NCBI RefSeq assembly: GCF_030814435.1
Contig: NZ_JAUSUW010000003.1
Span: 1-64,000 of the forward strand
DNA: 64,000 nt
Direction: 5' to 3'
From: Peteryoungia aggregata LMG 23059
GTDB lineage: Bacteria > Pseudomonadota > Alphaproteobacteria > Rhizobiales > Rhizobiaceae
The position numbers were made by a program, and so were the translations under genes. The notes beneath the pieces were generated by a model that was not told the origin of the DNA, searched no databases, and saw only the letters and a program-made list of their open reading frames with translations. Shown piece after piece: positions 1 to 8,759 of this stretch (position 1 is its first letter; each line of letters starts with the position of its first letter).

Positions 1-1760
1 TCGTCGCCACCGCCGCCCTCAATCGTGTCCGCACCCGTGCCGCCGATGAGGATGTCATTGCCCTCGCCGCCGGAGAGCCAGTCATTGCCGTCGAGGCCGC
101 TCAGCATGTCGTCGCCGTCACCGCCCGTCAGGACATTGGCCAGCGTGTTGCCCGTGCCGGTGAAGTCACCGGAGCCGTCGTAGGTCAGGTTCTCGACATG
201 CCCACCCAGCGTATAGGCCGACAGCGTCGTGAACACCGTATCCGTGCCCGCCGACACCAGTTCCGTCACCACGTCACCGGTATTGTCGACATGGTAGCTG
301 TCATTGCCGACGCCGCCCGCCATCGTGTCGGCGCCCGCCTCGCCATCGAGCAGGTCGTTGCCGATCCCGCCCACAAGGCTGTCATTGCCGAAACCGCCGT
401 AAAGACGGTCATTGCCCGCCGCACCATCAAGCACATCCGCGCCGATACCGCCCGTCATCGTGTTGGCATCGGCACTGCCGACACCCTTGAAGGCTCCGGT
501 GCCGACATAGGCCAGATTGTCGACATAGGCCGACAGCGTGTAGCTCGATGCCGTCACCCGCACCAGATCGGTGCCGCCGTTCACCGCTTCCGTGATCACG
601 TCCTTCGCCGAATCGACAAAATAGGTATCGTCGCCCGCGCCGCCGCTCATCTGGTCGTTGCCGGTGCCACCGTCGAGGATGTCGTTTCCGTCGCCACCCA
701 GCAGCGTGTCATCACCAGCAGCTGCGAGAAGGGTATCATCCCCGGCCAAGCCGCTAATCACATCGTTTCCGGCGCCAGCTTCAAGCCGGTTTGCCAGTAT
801 GTTGCCGGTAAGCCGGTCACTCCCGGCGCCAGTGATCGCATTTTCGATCCACGCACCGCGGGCAATCGAAATGTTCAATGTCATACTGTTGCCAGATGAG
901 AAGGACCCCGGAGCCAGATTGACCACACTGGCAGCGCTCCAGCCGGACAGATTCAGTGTATCGTTGCCGTCGGCATCCCATATGCAGAGGATCGGGTTGC
1001 GATTCTGATTGAAATCGAAAATCGCGGCGACAGCCCCGGTGACATTGGAGCCGAAGCCATAGACGGTATCTCCGGTGCGCGTCGTCGTATCGGCGCCGTA
1101 AATGCTCTGAATGGCCATGATGTCATTCATCATGGGCGTCTGCGGACTGTAGAGCTTCTTGTCCGCACCGACCCAATCAGCCCAAGCCACAAGGCCCTCG
1201 CCATTCGCTTTTCCGCCCCCCCAAGACGGACCGAAGTAGGACATGATCGAGTAGACGGTCGAGTCCTGATAAGACGACGGCCTTGCTGCCGTACCGTTAT
1301 AGTCGCCCATATGCTCTAGGCCGATCGCATGCCCGATTTCGTGGACGAAGGTGGCAAAGCCATGCGCCCCGATCGTCGGTGTCACAAGATCATCAGTGCC
1401 ATATGCCGAGTCGTAGGTGCGGTTGAACCACACCGTTCCGACGCCAGGGTAGTAGGCATGAGCGTAATCGACGCCAAACGTTGCATTGCCGAACTCAATA
1501 TCGCTCTCGTACCAGAAGCTGGCTGTATCGAGCTGCACGAAGCTTGGCGCGATCAACTCGTCCCAGAGGGTAAGCGCGAGCACTGCGGTCACCTGCTGGG
1601 TGGCATTCAGCGCCGAGAAACCGCCCTCGCTGTCACTAGGATAGACATACGTGCCCCAGACCGTGGTCGGGAACGAATAGGTGATGGTCGAACTGGTCCA
1701 GCGGTAACCCGAATTCAGCTGATCGATGACTTGTCGGTCGGTCCAGGAAGCGAGGGCCAT
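1..1760 (-). CDS. Serralysin-like M10 RTX metalloprotease (3' end outside window)
   Basis: Secreted zinc endopeptidase with a calcium-binding RTX region; 586 residues are visible and the C terminus runs off the window. An ATG at 1760 has an in-frame stop six codons upstream. Residues about 140-150 read HEIGHAIGLEH, the full HExxHxxGxxH zinc site of metzincins, and SIMSY near residue 171-175 is the Met-turn, so the protease domain looks catalytically intact. From about residue 330 there are GGxGND-type calcium nonapeptides, interrupted by two copies of a longer module (about 375-437 and 485-547) containing YxVD, GTD and NLxY motifs. There is no N-terminal signal peptide, which fits type I secretion through a C-terminal signal beyond the window. 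No T1SS genes are visible. Family is secure; the substrate is unknown. Confidence 0.9.
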   Translation of the reverse strand, partial: MALASWTDRQVIDQLNSGYRWTSSTITYSFPTTVWGTYVYPSDSEGGFSALNATQQVTAVLALTLWDELIAPSFVQLDTASFWYESDIEFGNATFGVDYAHAYYPGVGTVWFNRTYDSAYGTDDLVTPTIGAHGFATFVHEIGHAIGLEHMGDYNGTAARPSSYQDSTVYSIMSYFGPSWGGGKANGEGLVAWADWVGADKKLYSPQTPMMNDIMAIQSIYGADTTTRTGDTVYGFGSNVTGAVAAIFDFNQNRNPILCIWDADGNDTLNLSGWSAASVVNLAPGSFSSGNSMTLNISIARGAWIENAITGAGSDRLTGNILANRLEAGAGNDVISGLAGDDTLLAAAGDDTLLGGDGNDILDGGTGNDQMSGGAGDDTYFVDSAKDVITEAVNGGTDLVRVTASSYTLSAYVDNLAYVGTGAFKGVGSADANTMTGGIGADVLDGAAGNDRLYGGFGNDSLVGGIGNDLLDGEAGADTMAGGVGNDSYHVDNTGDVVTELVSAGTDTVFTTLSAYTLGGHVENLTYDGSGDFTGTGNTLANVLTGGDGDDMLSGLDGNDWLSGGEGNDILIGGTGADTIEGGGGD

Positions 1761-1907
1761 AAATGTATTGTTCCAAAATCAATTGAGATCAACGGCTTCA
1801 CGCACTGCAACAAAGTGCAGTCGACAGCCAAGAATTGCTTCGGAGACAAAGAAATGCAACCCTGATCACATCAGGGATAACAAATAAATCCATATAGCGA
1901 GGAAGAA

Positions 1908-1984
1908 TGGCGCACCCGAAGAGATTCGAACTCCTGACCCCCAGATTCGTAGTCTGGTGCTCTATCCAGCTGAGCTACGGGTGC
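1908..1984 (-). tRNA. tRNA-Arg (anticodon ACG)
   Basis: A complete 77-nt cloverleaf on the minus strand. The acceptor arm GCACCCG (1984-1978) pairs with CGGGTGC (1918-1912), followed by discriminator G and an encoded CCA (1910-1908). The anticodon arm CCAGA/TCTGG encloses CTACGAA, giving anticodon ACG, and the T loop reads TTCGAAT. The 3' end faces the RTX protease gene. Confidence 0.96.
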
Positions 1985-2018
1985 GTGCCAACTGACTGTC
2001 CGTCGGCGTGTGGCGATC

Positions 2019-2047
2019 CTCTAAAGCGGGACGATCAGGATTGCAAG
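2019..2047 (-). promoter_or_regulatory. Candidate sigma-70 promoter of tRNA-Arg
   Basis: On the minus strand CTTGCA (2047-2042) and TTAGAG (2024-2019) are separated by 17 nt and lie about 35 nt before the tRNA 5' end. CTTG-type -35 boxes are usual for stable-RNA promoters in alphaproteobacteria. Assignment is by pattern only. Confidence 0.4.
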
Positions 2048-2100
2048 CGCCCTTTTCGAAAAAAGAGTCATTTTCCTGTCATGCATGTCGCCGGGCAAGG

Positions 2101-3534
2101 TCAGGCGCGGGCGCGCCAGTCGTCCAGAGCCACTGGCCTGTCGGGGATTTCGACACGGAACATGGTGCCGGGGCCGGGCTTTTCCACAAGCGCAATTGTT
2201 CCACCATGGGCGATCACCAGTTCGCGCGCGATCGCCAGCCCGAGTCCCGTGCCGCCGGAGCGGGCCGAGCCGCGGAAGGCGGCAAACAGGTTTTCGCGCG
2301 CCTTGCGCGGCATGCCCGGCCCCGTGTCGTCAACGACGATCGCCACCACGGAGCCGGTACGCTGAGCCGACACGGTGATGCGCCGCACATGATCCGGATC
2401 GTCCGGCGTGAAGCTCGCAAGCGCCTGGACCGCGTTACGACAGATATTGTGAATGATCCGGAAGAGCTGCTCGCTGTCGGCATCCACCTCGATATCGACG
2501 CCGACGCTGTCAACGAATTCGATTTCGGCCTCCGGGCTCAGATGCAGGAGGTCTCTCACTTCCTGGCAGAGTTCGGACAGGAAGAAACGTCGGCGGCGCG
2601 GCTCTGCCTCGCTGGTCTGGCCATAGGAGAGAACCTCGCTGGTGTAGCCTACCGCCCGGTCGATGGTGCGCAGGAGCTTTGGCGCAAAGCTCTTGACGAG
2701 CGGGTCGTCGACATCGACCAGCCGGTCCGACATCAGCTGGGCCGAGGCCAGGATGTTGCGCATGTCATGATTGATCTTGGAGACGGCGAGCCCAAGGTCG
2801 GCAAGCGTCTTCTGCTGGCGAAGCGTCTTCTGCAACTGATCCTGCATGCGCGACAGATGACGTCCGGCGACGGCGATCTCGTCGTTGCCTAGGGTGTTGG
2901 GCAAAACACGTGTCGGGTCCTCCGGGTTTTCCGCAAAGACCTGCATGCTGCGAGCGAGCCGACGCACCGGCATGATCATCACCCGGTTGATCGCCAGGAA
3001 CATCAGGAAGGCGGTGATCACCGATATGATCAGCGACACGACCAGAATGTTGCGCGCATAGCCAAGCATGGCCTTTCGCAACGGCCCCTCGTCCATGACG
3101 ATTTCGACGATTACATCGGGATCCTCGCCAATCGGGCCATAGACCCGCAGCAGCCGGTCGCCGCCGAAGATCAGCGTGTAGAAGGCGTCGCGGATGGAAC
3201 CCAGTTCTGAATAGTCCGCCAGATCGAAGGCGGCATCGACTTCGTTCGGCATCTCGGTGACGGCGAGCAGGCGCGACGTGCCGTCCTTGCGCAGTACGAT
3301 CGCCTTGGTACCGGTGGTGGCGAGCGTATCTTCCTGAACGGCGCGCGGCAGTTCGAGCGGCTGCAGGCCATCGATCACCACGCCGGCAGCCGCCGCCGTA
3401 TTCAGGCGGTCCTGCAGCCATCGCTGGCGCATAGTGGCGACCGAGGGCGCGAAGATCAGGATTTCGGCGAGCATGACGAAGGCGATCGTCAGCCAGAGAA
3501 GCTTGCCGGAGAGCCCCCGGATGCGGGACGGCAT
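2101..3534 (-). CDS. Membrane sensor histidine kinase (orphan)
   Basis: Two-component sensor kinase, about 477 aa from the start chosen here. An ATG at 3534 sits 7 nt behind a strong GGAGG; an in-frame ATG at 3591 would add 19 residues but has no comparable ribosome site. Membrane segments lie at about 11-33 and 161-183, enclosing a periplasmic sensor region of about 125 aa with no recognised fold. A HAMP linker (about 184-235) precedes the phosphoacceptor region NHDMRN with His256. The C-terminal HATPase has an N box (HNICRNAVQAL), DDTGPGMP and GGTGLGLAIA. No response regulator is adjacent, so its partner and signal are unknown. Confidence 0.88.
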   Translation of the reverse strand: MPSRIRGLSGKLLWLTIAFVMLAEILIFAPSVATMRQRWLQDRLNTAAAAGVVIDGLQPLELPRAVQEDTLATTGTKAIVLRKDGTSRLLAVTEMPNEVDAAFDLADYSELGSIRDAFYTLIFGGDRLLRVYGPIGEDPDVIVEIVMDEGPLRKAMLGYARNILVVSLIISVITAFLMFLAINRVMIMPVRRLARSMQVFAENPEDPTRVLPNTLGNDEIAVAGRHLSRMQDQLQKTLRQQKTLADLGLAVSKINHDMRNILASAQLMSDRLVDVDDPLVKSFAPKLLRTIDRAVGYTSEVLSYGQTSEAEPRRRRFFLSELCQEVRDLLHLSPEAEIEFVDSVGVDIEVDADSEQLFRIIHNICRNAVQALASFTPDDPDHVRRITVSAQRTGSVVAIVVDDTGPGMPRKARENLFAAFRGSARSGGTGLGLAIARELVIAHGGTIALVEKPGPGTMFRVEIPDRPVALDDWRARA

Positions 3535-3949
3535 GGTGTAACCTCCGGAGAGGTCGGCCTGCAGATCGTTGTCCTGCCGGTCGTACATCAAGTCTCGTCC
3601 TGTCGTCCCTGTCCCCTGCCTGCCGATCCCGGTTGCCGAGGCATTTATCGAAGACCAGTCTATCGCAGTGCGGCAGCGCTTACCACGCTCAACGCACGAA
3701 GAAACATGAAAGTTTGGTCATGTAAACGAAGGAAAGCCTGTGGCGGATGTGTGCCGCCATACCATTTTTTCCAGGCAGTTGAAGGCATGTAACGCCTTCT
3801 GTCCCCGCTGATTGACTCGCGGCGCACCTGACACTATAAGCCGCGCACGTTCGGAAACAGGCGCCCGGCGGCGCTTACCCGTGCGACGAACCAAAACGCT
3901 GTTGCAATTTGCACATCCAAGAAGGGCCGCACACCGCGGTATTAAATAA
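3535..3949. other. Divergent intergenic region, kinase / rpmH
   Basis: About 415 nt without a supported gene. It holds the kinase ribosome site at its left end, two small inverted repeats (GGCGG/CCGCC near 3742-3758 and GAAGGC/GCCTTC at 3781-3799) and the rpmH promoter at 3812-3840. The ribosomal-protein transcript would have a leader of roughly 100 nt. I see no convincing ORF here. Confidence 0.6.
3812..3840 (+). promoter_or_regulatory. Sigma-70 promoter of rpmH-rnpA-yidC
   Basis: TTGACT at 3812-3817 and TATAAG at 3835-3840 are separated by exactly 17 nt, close to the housekeeping consensus, and point toward rpmH about 110 nt downstream. Confidence 0.7.
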
Positions 3950-4087
3950 ATGTCGAAGCGTACTTTCCAGCCTTCCAAGCTTGTTCGCAAGCGCCGCCAC
4001 GGCTTCCGTGCGCGTATGGCCACCAAGGGCGGCCGCCTTGTCCTCAACGCACGCCGCGGTCGCGGTCGCGCCAAGCTCTCGGCCTAA
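3950..4087 (+). CDS. rpmH: 50S ribosomal protein L34
   Basis: A 45-residue, extremely basic protein starting [10 protein letters not shown] and containing [17 protein letters not shown], the diagnostic core of bacterial L34, which binds 23S rRNA in the large subunit. Usual length is 44-46 aa. It heads the rpmH-rnpA-yidC run, the arrangement conserved in most bacteria, with rnpA 32 nt downstream. No strong ribosome site lies immediately before the ATG, but the start is fixed by conservation. Confidence 0.97.
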   Translation: MSKRTFQPSKLVRKRRHGFRARMATKGGRLVLNARRGRGRAKLSA

Positions 4088-4119
4088 GGGCCGGATGAGC
4101 CCGACGAGATGACGGGCCC

Positions 4120-4509
4120 ATGACGTCCACGGACTCCAAAAAACCTGTCGGCCGGCTGAAAAGCCGGCCCCAGTTCCTCGCCGTCAGGCACGGCGAAGCG
4201 CGCAAGGGTCGCACATTCCTGCTGGAAGTGCTTGATCACAACAATGATGCGCCGCCCCGCGTGGGCTTCACGGTCACCAAGAAACACGGCAATGCAGTGG
4301 AACGAAACCGCATGCGGCGCAGGCTGAAAGAAGCCGTGCGACTGAATGCGGCGTTTGCAATGCAGCCGGGACACGACTATGTCATTGTCGCCCGGCGCGA
4401 GGTGCTGGACATTCCGTTCGATCAATTGTCCCGGCAGTTGATCCACCGCATCGAAAACCGCCAGACGAACAACACCCGGTCCCACAAGACCGCTCCCAGG
4501 AAAGAGTGA
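4120..4509 (+). CDS. rnpA: Ribonuclease P protein component
   Basis: Protein cofactor of RNase P, which removes 5' leaders from pre-tRNA together with the catalytic RNA (not encoded here). The 129-aa sequence has the family RNR box [13 protein letters not shown] at about residues 62-74, the preceding [14 protein letters not shown] strand, and the DYVIVAR segment typical of RnpA. The stop overlaps the yidC start by one base (TGATG), implying coupled translation. The last 15 residues after the conserved domain are basic and variable, as in other rhizobia. Confidence 0.95.
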   Translation: MTSTDSKKPVGRLKSRPQFLAVRHGEARKGRTFLLEVLDHNNDAPPRVGFTVTKKHGNAVERNRMRRRLKEAVRLNAAFAMQPGHDYVIVARREVLDIPFDQLSRQLIHRIENRQTNNTRSHKTAPRKE

Positions 4510-6299
4510 TGCAGAACAACCGCAACTATTTCATCGCGATTGCCTTATCGGTGGTGATCGTCCTCGCCTGGCAGTTCTTCTACATGAACCCGCGCATCGA
4601 GGCACAGCGCCTGGCGCAGGAAGCCCAGATCGCCCAGCAGCAGGCCCAGGCCGAGCAGCAGGCAACCAGTCCGGCGGCGACCGTGGAGGGAAGTCTGCCG
4701 GCGGGAGGAGCCGCCAATGCGGAAGCAAGCCGCGAAGCCGCCGTCGCCAAGACGGCGCGCGTTGCCATCGAGACCCAGGATCTGGCCGGCTCGATCAACC
4801 TGACCGGCGCCCGTCTCGACGATCTCAAGCTGAAGGAGTATCGCGAGACCGTCGATCCGACGAGCCCGATCGTCACGCTTTTCAATCCCGCCGAAACGCG
4901 GGATGCCTATTTCGCCGAACTCGGCTTTATCGGGGGCGAGAATGCCGGCTCGGTTCCGGGCCCCAATACCGTGTGGACTGCCCCGACCGATGCAAAGCTG
5001 ACCGAGACGACGCCGGTCACGCTGACCTACACAAACGAAGCCGGCCTGACATTCAATCGCACGATCTCCGTCGACGAACATTACATGTTCACGATCGAGG
5101 ACACGGTCGTGAACAACGGTACGGCCGCTGTGAGTGTTGCTCCCTATGGTCGCGTCACCCGCTACAACAAGCCTTCGACACCGTCGATCTTCGTTCTGCA
5201 TGAAGGCTTCCTCGGCGTCCTTGGCACCGAAGGCAGTCTCGTCGAGCATGACTATAGCGACATCGAGGAAGCCGCGGTGACGAACGCCAAGGCAACCGGT
5301 GGCTGGCTCGGGATCACCGACAAGTACTGGGCTGCATCGCTCATCCCGCAGCAGACTCTGCCCTACGAGTCACGTTTCTCCTATTTCACCGATGGTCAGG
5401 CCCGCTTCCAGGCTGACTACAAGAACGATGCCGTCAGCATTCCGGCCGGCCAGAGCACCTCGGTCAAGACCCTGCTGTTCGCCGGTGCAAAGCAGGTTCC
5501 GGTCATCGATGCCTACGAGGCCAATCTGAACATCCCGAAGTTCGACCTGATGATCGACTGGGGCTGGTTCTACTTCATCACCAAGCCGATGTTCCACATG
5601 ATGGACTACTTCTTCCATCTCGTCGGCAATTTCGGCGTGGCCATCCTGCTCACCACCATCGTCGTCAAGCTGCTGTTCTTCCCGCTTGCCAACAAGCAAT
5701 ACGCCTCCATGGCCAACATGAAGCGCGTTCAGCCGAAGCTCGAAGAGCTGAAGACCAAATTTGCCGACGACCGGATGGGCCTGCAGCAGGCTATGATGGC
5801 GCTCTACAAGGAAGAGAAGATCAATCCGGTCGCCGGCTGCTGGCCTGTCATCCTGCAGATCCCGGTCTTCTTCGCCCTCTACAAGGTCATCTACGTCACG
5901 ATCGAAATGCGCCATGCGCCGTTCTTCGGCTGGATCCAGGACCTGTCCGCACCCGATCCGACGACCTTCATCAACCTGTTCGGCCTCCTGCCTTTCGAGG
6001 CACCGACCTTCCTGCATCTTGGTGTCTGGCCGATCATCATGGGCGTCACCATGTGGGTACAGATGCGCATGAACCCGACGCCGCCGGATCCGACCCAGGC
6101 CATGCTGTTCAACTGGATGCCCGTGATCTTCACCTTCATGCTCGGCACCTTCCCCGCCGGTCTGGTGATCTACTGGGCATGGAACAACACGCTGTCGGTT
6201 CTGCAGCAGTCGATCATCATGAAGCGCCACGGCGTCGAGATCGAACTCTTCACGAACATCGGCAAGCTGTTCCGGCGCAAACCCGCCCAGACCAAGTAA
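4509..6299 (+). CDS. yidC: Membrane protein insertase YidC
   Basis: Inserts and folds inner-membrane proteins, alone or with SecYEG. About 596 aa. The ATG at 4509 overlaps the rnpA stop; a GTG one codon earlier is possible but less likely. A first membrane anchor (about 5-24) is followed by a Gln/Ala-rich linker, a large periplasmic beta domain (about 80-345) and the conserved five-helix insertase core (about 350-575) with segments such as NFGVAILLTTIVVKLLFFPL and GCWPVILQIPVFFALYKV. This long form with a periplasmic domain is typical of Gram-negative bacteria. A perfect hairpin terminator follows, closing the operon. Confidence 0.97.
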   Translation: MQNNRNYFIAIALSVVIVLAWQFFYMNPRIEAQRLAQEAQIAQQQAQAEQQATSPAATVEGSLPAGGAANAEASREAAVAKTARVAIETQDLAGSINLTGARLDDLKLKEYRETVDPTSPIVTLFNPAETRDAYFAELGFIGGENAGSVPGPNTVWTAPTDAKLTETTPVTLTYTNEAGLTFNRTISVDEHYMFTIEDTVVNNGTAAVSVAPYGRVTRYNKPSTPSIFVLHEGFLGVLGTEGSLVEHDYSDIEEAAVTNAKATGGWLGITDKYWAASLIPQQTLPYESRFSYFTDGQARFQADYKNDAVSIPAGQSTSVKTLLFAGAKQVPVIDAYEANLNIPKFDLMIDWGWFYFITKPMFHMMDYFFHLVGNFGVAILLTTIVVKLLFFPLANKQYASMANMKRVQPKLEELKTKFADDRMGLQQAMMALYKEEKINPVAGCWPVILQIPVFFALYKVIYVTIEMRHAPFFGWIQDLSAPDPTTFINLFGLLPFEAPTFLHLGVWPIIMGVTMWVQMRMNPTPPDPTQAMLFNWMPVIFTFMLGTFPAGLVIYWAWNNTLSVLQQSIIMKRHGVEIELFTNIGKLFRRKPAQTK

Positions 6300-6304
6300 G
6301 CTCG

Positions 6305-6336
6305 AAAGCCCCGGTCCAGCCGGGGCTTTCTTTTTG
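6305..6336 (+). terminator. Rho-independent terminator after yidC
   Basis: AAAGCCCCGG (6305-6314) and CCGGGGCTTT (6320-6329) form a perfect 10-bp stem with a 5-nt loop, followed by a C and a run of five T. Confidence 0.9.
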
Positions 6337-6353
6337 TCGTCCGAGATAACATC

Positions 6354-7262
6354 ATGACAAGCTCCCCATCCGCGACGACCCGTTCCTGGCTCGGCATCGC
6401 CCTCGTTCTCGGCGCCGCAGTCGCTTGGAGCTATGGCGGCGCGATCCAGCGCTTCATCGGGGTTACGGACGGCTGGACGATCGTCTTCTGGCGTTGCCTG
6501 TTTGCGGGGCTCTTTCTCCTCGCCTTCATGCTTGTCCGGGACCGCATCGACGGCACGATCCGTCTTTTCCGTGCCATGGGTTGGCCCGGTTTCTTCATCG
6601 CCGTCGGCTTCGCCCTTGTTTCCACCTTCTTCGTGCTGGCCGTGACGATGACGCCGGTCGCCAATGTCGTGCTGTTCATGGCGTCCATCCCGTTGTTTGC
6701 CGCACTTCTCGCCCGGATCGTTCTCGGAGAACCCATCACGCCGATCACCTGGGGCGCCATCGCTGCGGTGATCCTCGGCGTCGGCGTCATGGTCTCAGCC
6801 TCGATCGGCGAAGGCGGCTCGGTGCTCGGGCTAACGCTTGCCGCCGCCATCCCTGCGATCTTTGCCGGCATGACCGTGCTCACCCGCCGCTATCCCGGCA
6901 TCCGGATGACACCGGCTGCCTGTGGCGGCTCGTTCATCGCATCCGCGATTGCCGCCACCCAAGCCGGCGCCTTTGCCGTCGGCGGGCAGGACCTTGCGCT
7001 TCTCTTCTGCTTCGGCGCGCTCAATCTCGGGCTCGGCATGGCGCTCTATGTCACCGGGGCGCGCATGATCCCCTCGGCGCTCGCCGCCCTCATCGGGACT
7101 GCCGAGATGATCCTCGCCCCGGTCTGGATGGTGATCCTGCACAACGAGATCCCCTCCGGTCGCACGATCCTCGGCGGCGCACTCGTCATGGCCGCCCTCT
7201 TCACCTATCTCATCAGCCACATGCGGCCTGCCCGCCCAGGCTCAAATCCGGCTGCGACTTGA
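6354..7262 (+). CDS. EamA-family (DMT) transporter
   Basis: Ten-helix drug/metabolite transporter of about 302 aa with two EamA repeats: the first half contains the [13 protein letters not shown] and [22 protein letters not shown] segments, the second [21 protein letters not shown] and [18 protein letters not shown]. Such proteins usually export amino acids or other small metabolites, but the substrate cannot be read from the sequence. It starts 18 nt after the yidC terminator hairpin, so it probably has its own promoter, and it separates yidC from engB. Confidence 0.88.
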   Translation: MTSSPSATTRSWLGIALVLGAAVAWSYGGAIQRFIGVTDGWTIVFWRCLFAGLFLLAFMLVRDRIDGTIRLFRAMGWPGFFIAVGFALVSTFFVLAVTMTPVANVVLFMASIPLFAALLARIVLGEPITPITWGAIAAVILGVGVMVSASIGEGGSVLGLTLAAAIPAIFAGMTVLTRRYPGIRMTPAACGGSFIASAIAATQAGAFAVGGQDLALLFCFGALNLGLGMALYVTGARMIPSALAALIGTAEMILAPVWMVILHNEIPSGRTILGGALVMAALFTYLISHMRPARPGSNPAAT

Positions 7263-7311
7263 CTTTGCCGCGCAAAACCCGGATTTGACCCGTTCAAGAG
7301 AGGCCATTGCC

Positions 7312-7971
7312 ATGCGCGACCCCAATCAGAGAAGTGACTATCCCTTGTTCGTCCGTCCGTGGATCTTCATCCGCGGCGTGCCATCGATGGAATTCCTGCC
7401 GCCGGAAGGTCCGCTCGAAGTCGCCTTTGCCGGCCGCTCGAATGTCGGCAAGTCGTCGCTGATCAATGCGCTGGTCGGCCAGGCCGGCCTTGCCCGCACG
7501 TCGAACACGCCCGGTCGCACCCAGGAACTCAATTACTTCGTGCCCGACGGCTTTTCCGGCCAGATCGGCGACCTGCCGCCCATGGCGCTGGTCGACATGC
7601 CCGGCTACGGCTATGCCCAGGCGCCCAAGGCACAGGTCGATGCCTGGACGAAACTGGTCTTCGATTACCTGCGCGGTCGCGCGACGCTGAAGCGCGTCTA
7701 TGTGCTGATCGACAGCCGCCACGGCATCAAGGCGAATGACGACGAGGTTCTGACCCTGCTCGACAAGGCGGCCGTCTCCTATCAGATCGTGCTGACCAAG
7801 ACCGACAAGATCAAGGAAGCCGGCGTGCCCAGGCTCATTGCCGAGACACTGGAAAAAATCAAGAAACATCCAGCTGCCTTCCCGGAGGTTCTCGCGACGT
7901 CTTCCGAAAAAGCAGACGGCCTCGAGCAATTGCGGGGCGCAATCACCGAGGCCGTCAAACTGGGCCAGTGA
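7312..7971 (+). CDS. engB: Ribosome biogenesis GTP-binding protein EngB (YihA/YsxC)
   Basis: Essential TRAFAC-class GTPase for late large-subunit assembly. About 219 aa from the ATG at 7312, which follows AGAGAGG at a spacing of 8 nt; an upstream TTG at 7285 in the same frame is less likely. G motifs are complete: GRSNVGKSS (P loop, about 41-49), the NTPGRTQ switch region, DMPGYG (G3) and LTKTDK (G4). The cell role is inferred from the family. It faces the leftward fasciclin gene, and a GC-rich hairpin (7998-8013) lies between the two stops. Confidence 0.95.
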   Translation: MRDPNQRSDYPLFVRPWIFIRGVPSMEFLPPEGPLEVAFAGRSNVGKSSLINALVGQAGLARTSNTPGRTQELNYFVPDGFSGQIGDLPPMALVDMPGYGYAQAPKAQVDAWTKLVFDYLRGRATLKRVYVLIDSRHGIKANDDEVLTLLDKAAVSYQIVLTKTDKIKEAGVPRLIAETLEKIKKHPAAFPEVLATSSEKADGLEQLRGAITEAVKLGQ

Positions 7972-8020
7972 CGCTTACGCGCCTGACCTGACATCCGGGG
8001 GCGTTGCCGCCCCGTCCGCC

Positions 8021-8578
8021 TTACATCTTCGGCAGGATCACCGCGTCGACCACGTGGATGACGCCGTTCGACTGCTTGACGTCGGCGATGGTCACGGTCG
8101 AGACGCCACCGTTCTCGTCGGTGAGCGTGACCTTGCCGTCGGCAGCCTTGGCCTTCAGCACGCAACCGCCAACGGTGGTCACATCGGCTTCACCGCCATT
8201 GTCGGAGATCATCTTGACCAGCGCCTCGGCCATGACATTGGCCGCGACAACGTGGCAGGTCAGGACCTTGGTCAGCTGTTCCTTGCTTTCCGGCTTCAGA
8301 AGCGTATCGACCGTGCCGGCCGGCAGCTTGGCAAAGGCGTCGTTGGTCGGGGCAAACACGGTGAACGGACCGGCGCCCGAGAGGGTTTCGACGAGGCCTG
8401 CTGCCTGGACGGCGGCGACGAGCGTCGTGTGATCCTTCGAGTTGACGGCGTTTTCGACGATGTTCTTGGTTTCGAGCATTTCACCACCGCCGACCATCGG
8501 ATTGGCGGCATAGGCTGCGGCAGCGCCGGCCAGGATGGCTGCGGAGAATGCGAGCGGGCGAAGAGCGGTCTTGAACAT
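8021..8578 (-). CDS. Secreted fasciclin (FAS1) domain protein
   Basis: 185-aa exported protein with a signal peptide (cleavage likely after AYA near residue 24) and one FAS1 domain. The domain signatures are VFAPTNDAFAKLP and, near the end, NGVIHVVDAVILP. FAS1 domains mediate adhesion or envelope binding; the ligand is unknown. Two cysteines (in LTCHVV and VGGCVL) could pair. The ATG has AGAGGAA 6 nt upstream. It lies downstream of an ECF sigma and RskA-like anti-sigma gene, resembling the mycobacterial sigK-rskA-mpt70/83 arrangement, so it is probably the target of that sigma factor. This link is inferred. Confidence 0.9.
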   Translation of the reverse strand: MFKTALRPLAFSAAILAGAAAAYAANPMVGGGEMLETKNIVENAVNSKDHTTLVAAVQAAGLVETLSGAGPFTVFAPTNDAFAKLPAGTVDTLLKPESKEQLTKVLTCHVVAANVMAEALVKMISDNGGEADVTTVGGCVLKAKAADGKVTLTDENGGVSTVTIADVKQSNGVIHVVDAVILPKM

Positions 8579-8691
8579 TACGGTTTCCTCTTATCCTTGG
8601 TGTTCGCGATCGTGTCCCAGGTTTCGGGCGGGACATCGGGGGGCGTTCCTCAACGGGAACACCTCAAAGGACGGTGGGCCGTTCAATTAAG

Positions 8692-8725
8692 TTTCAGGCG
8701 GCTCGAAAAATTCGGCCGCCTGAAA
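8692..8725. terminator. Hairpin between anti-sigma and fasciclin genes
   Basis: TTTCAGGCGGC (8692-8702) and GCCGCCTGAAA (8715-8725) form a perfect 11-bp stem whose loop can pair further (CGAA/TTCG). There is no long T run on the minus strand, so it may be a weak terminator or attenuator that insulates the fasciclin gene from the sigma operon, or an RNA-stability element. Confidence 0.5.
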
Positions 8726-8759
8726 ATCAAACCTTTGATGTTATGAGATAGTTTATTCA

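Noticed and set aside
198..899. Plus-strand frame over the RTX repeats
   Set aside because: Antisense of the calcium-binding repeats; Val/Ile/Arg-rich nonsense with no domain.
1804..1876. Small inverted repeats upstream of the RTX gene (ACTGCA/TGCAGT, CCCTGA/TCAGGG)
   Set aside because: Each is only 6 bp and could occur by chance; no support for operator or terminator function.
8579..8759. Frameshifted remainder of the anti-sigma gene
   Set aside because: All three minus frames are A+T-rich or stop early and show no RskA-like segment.
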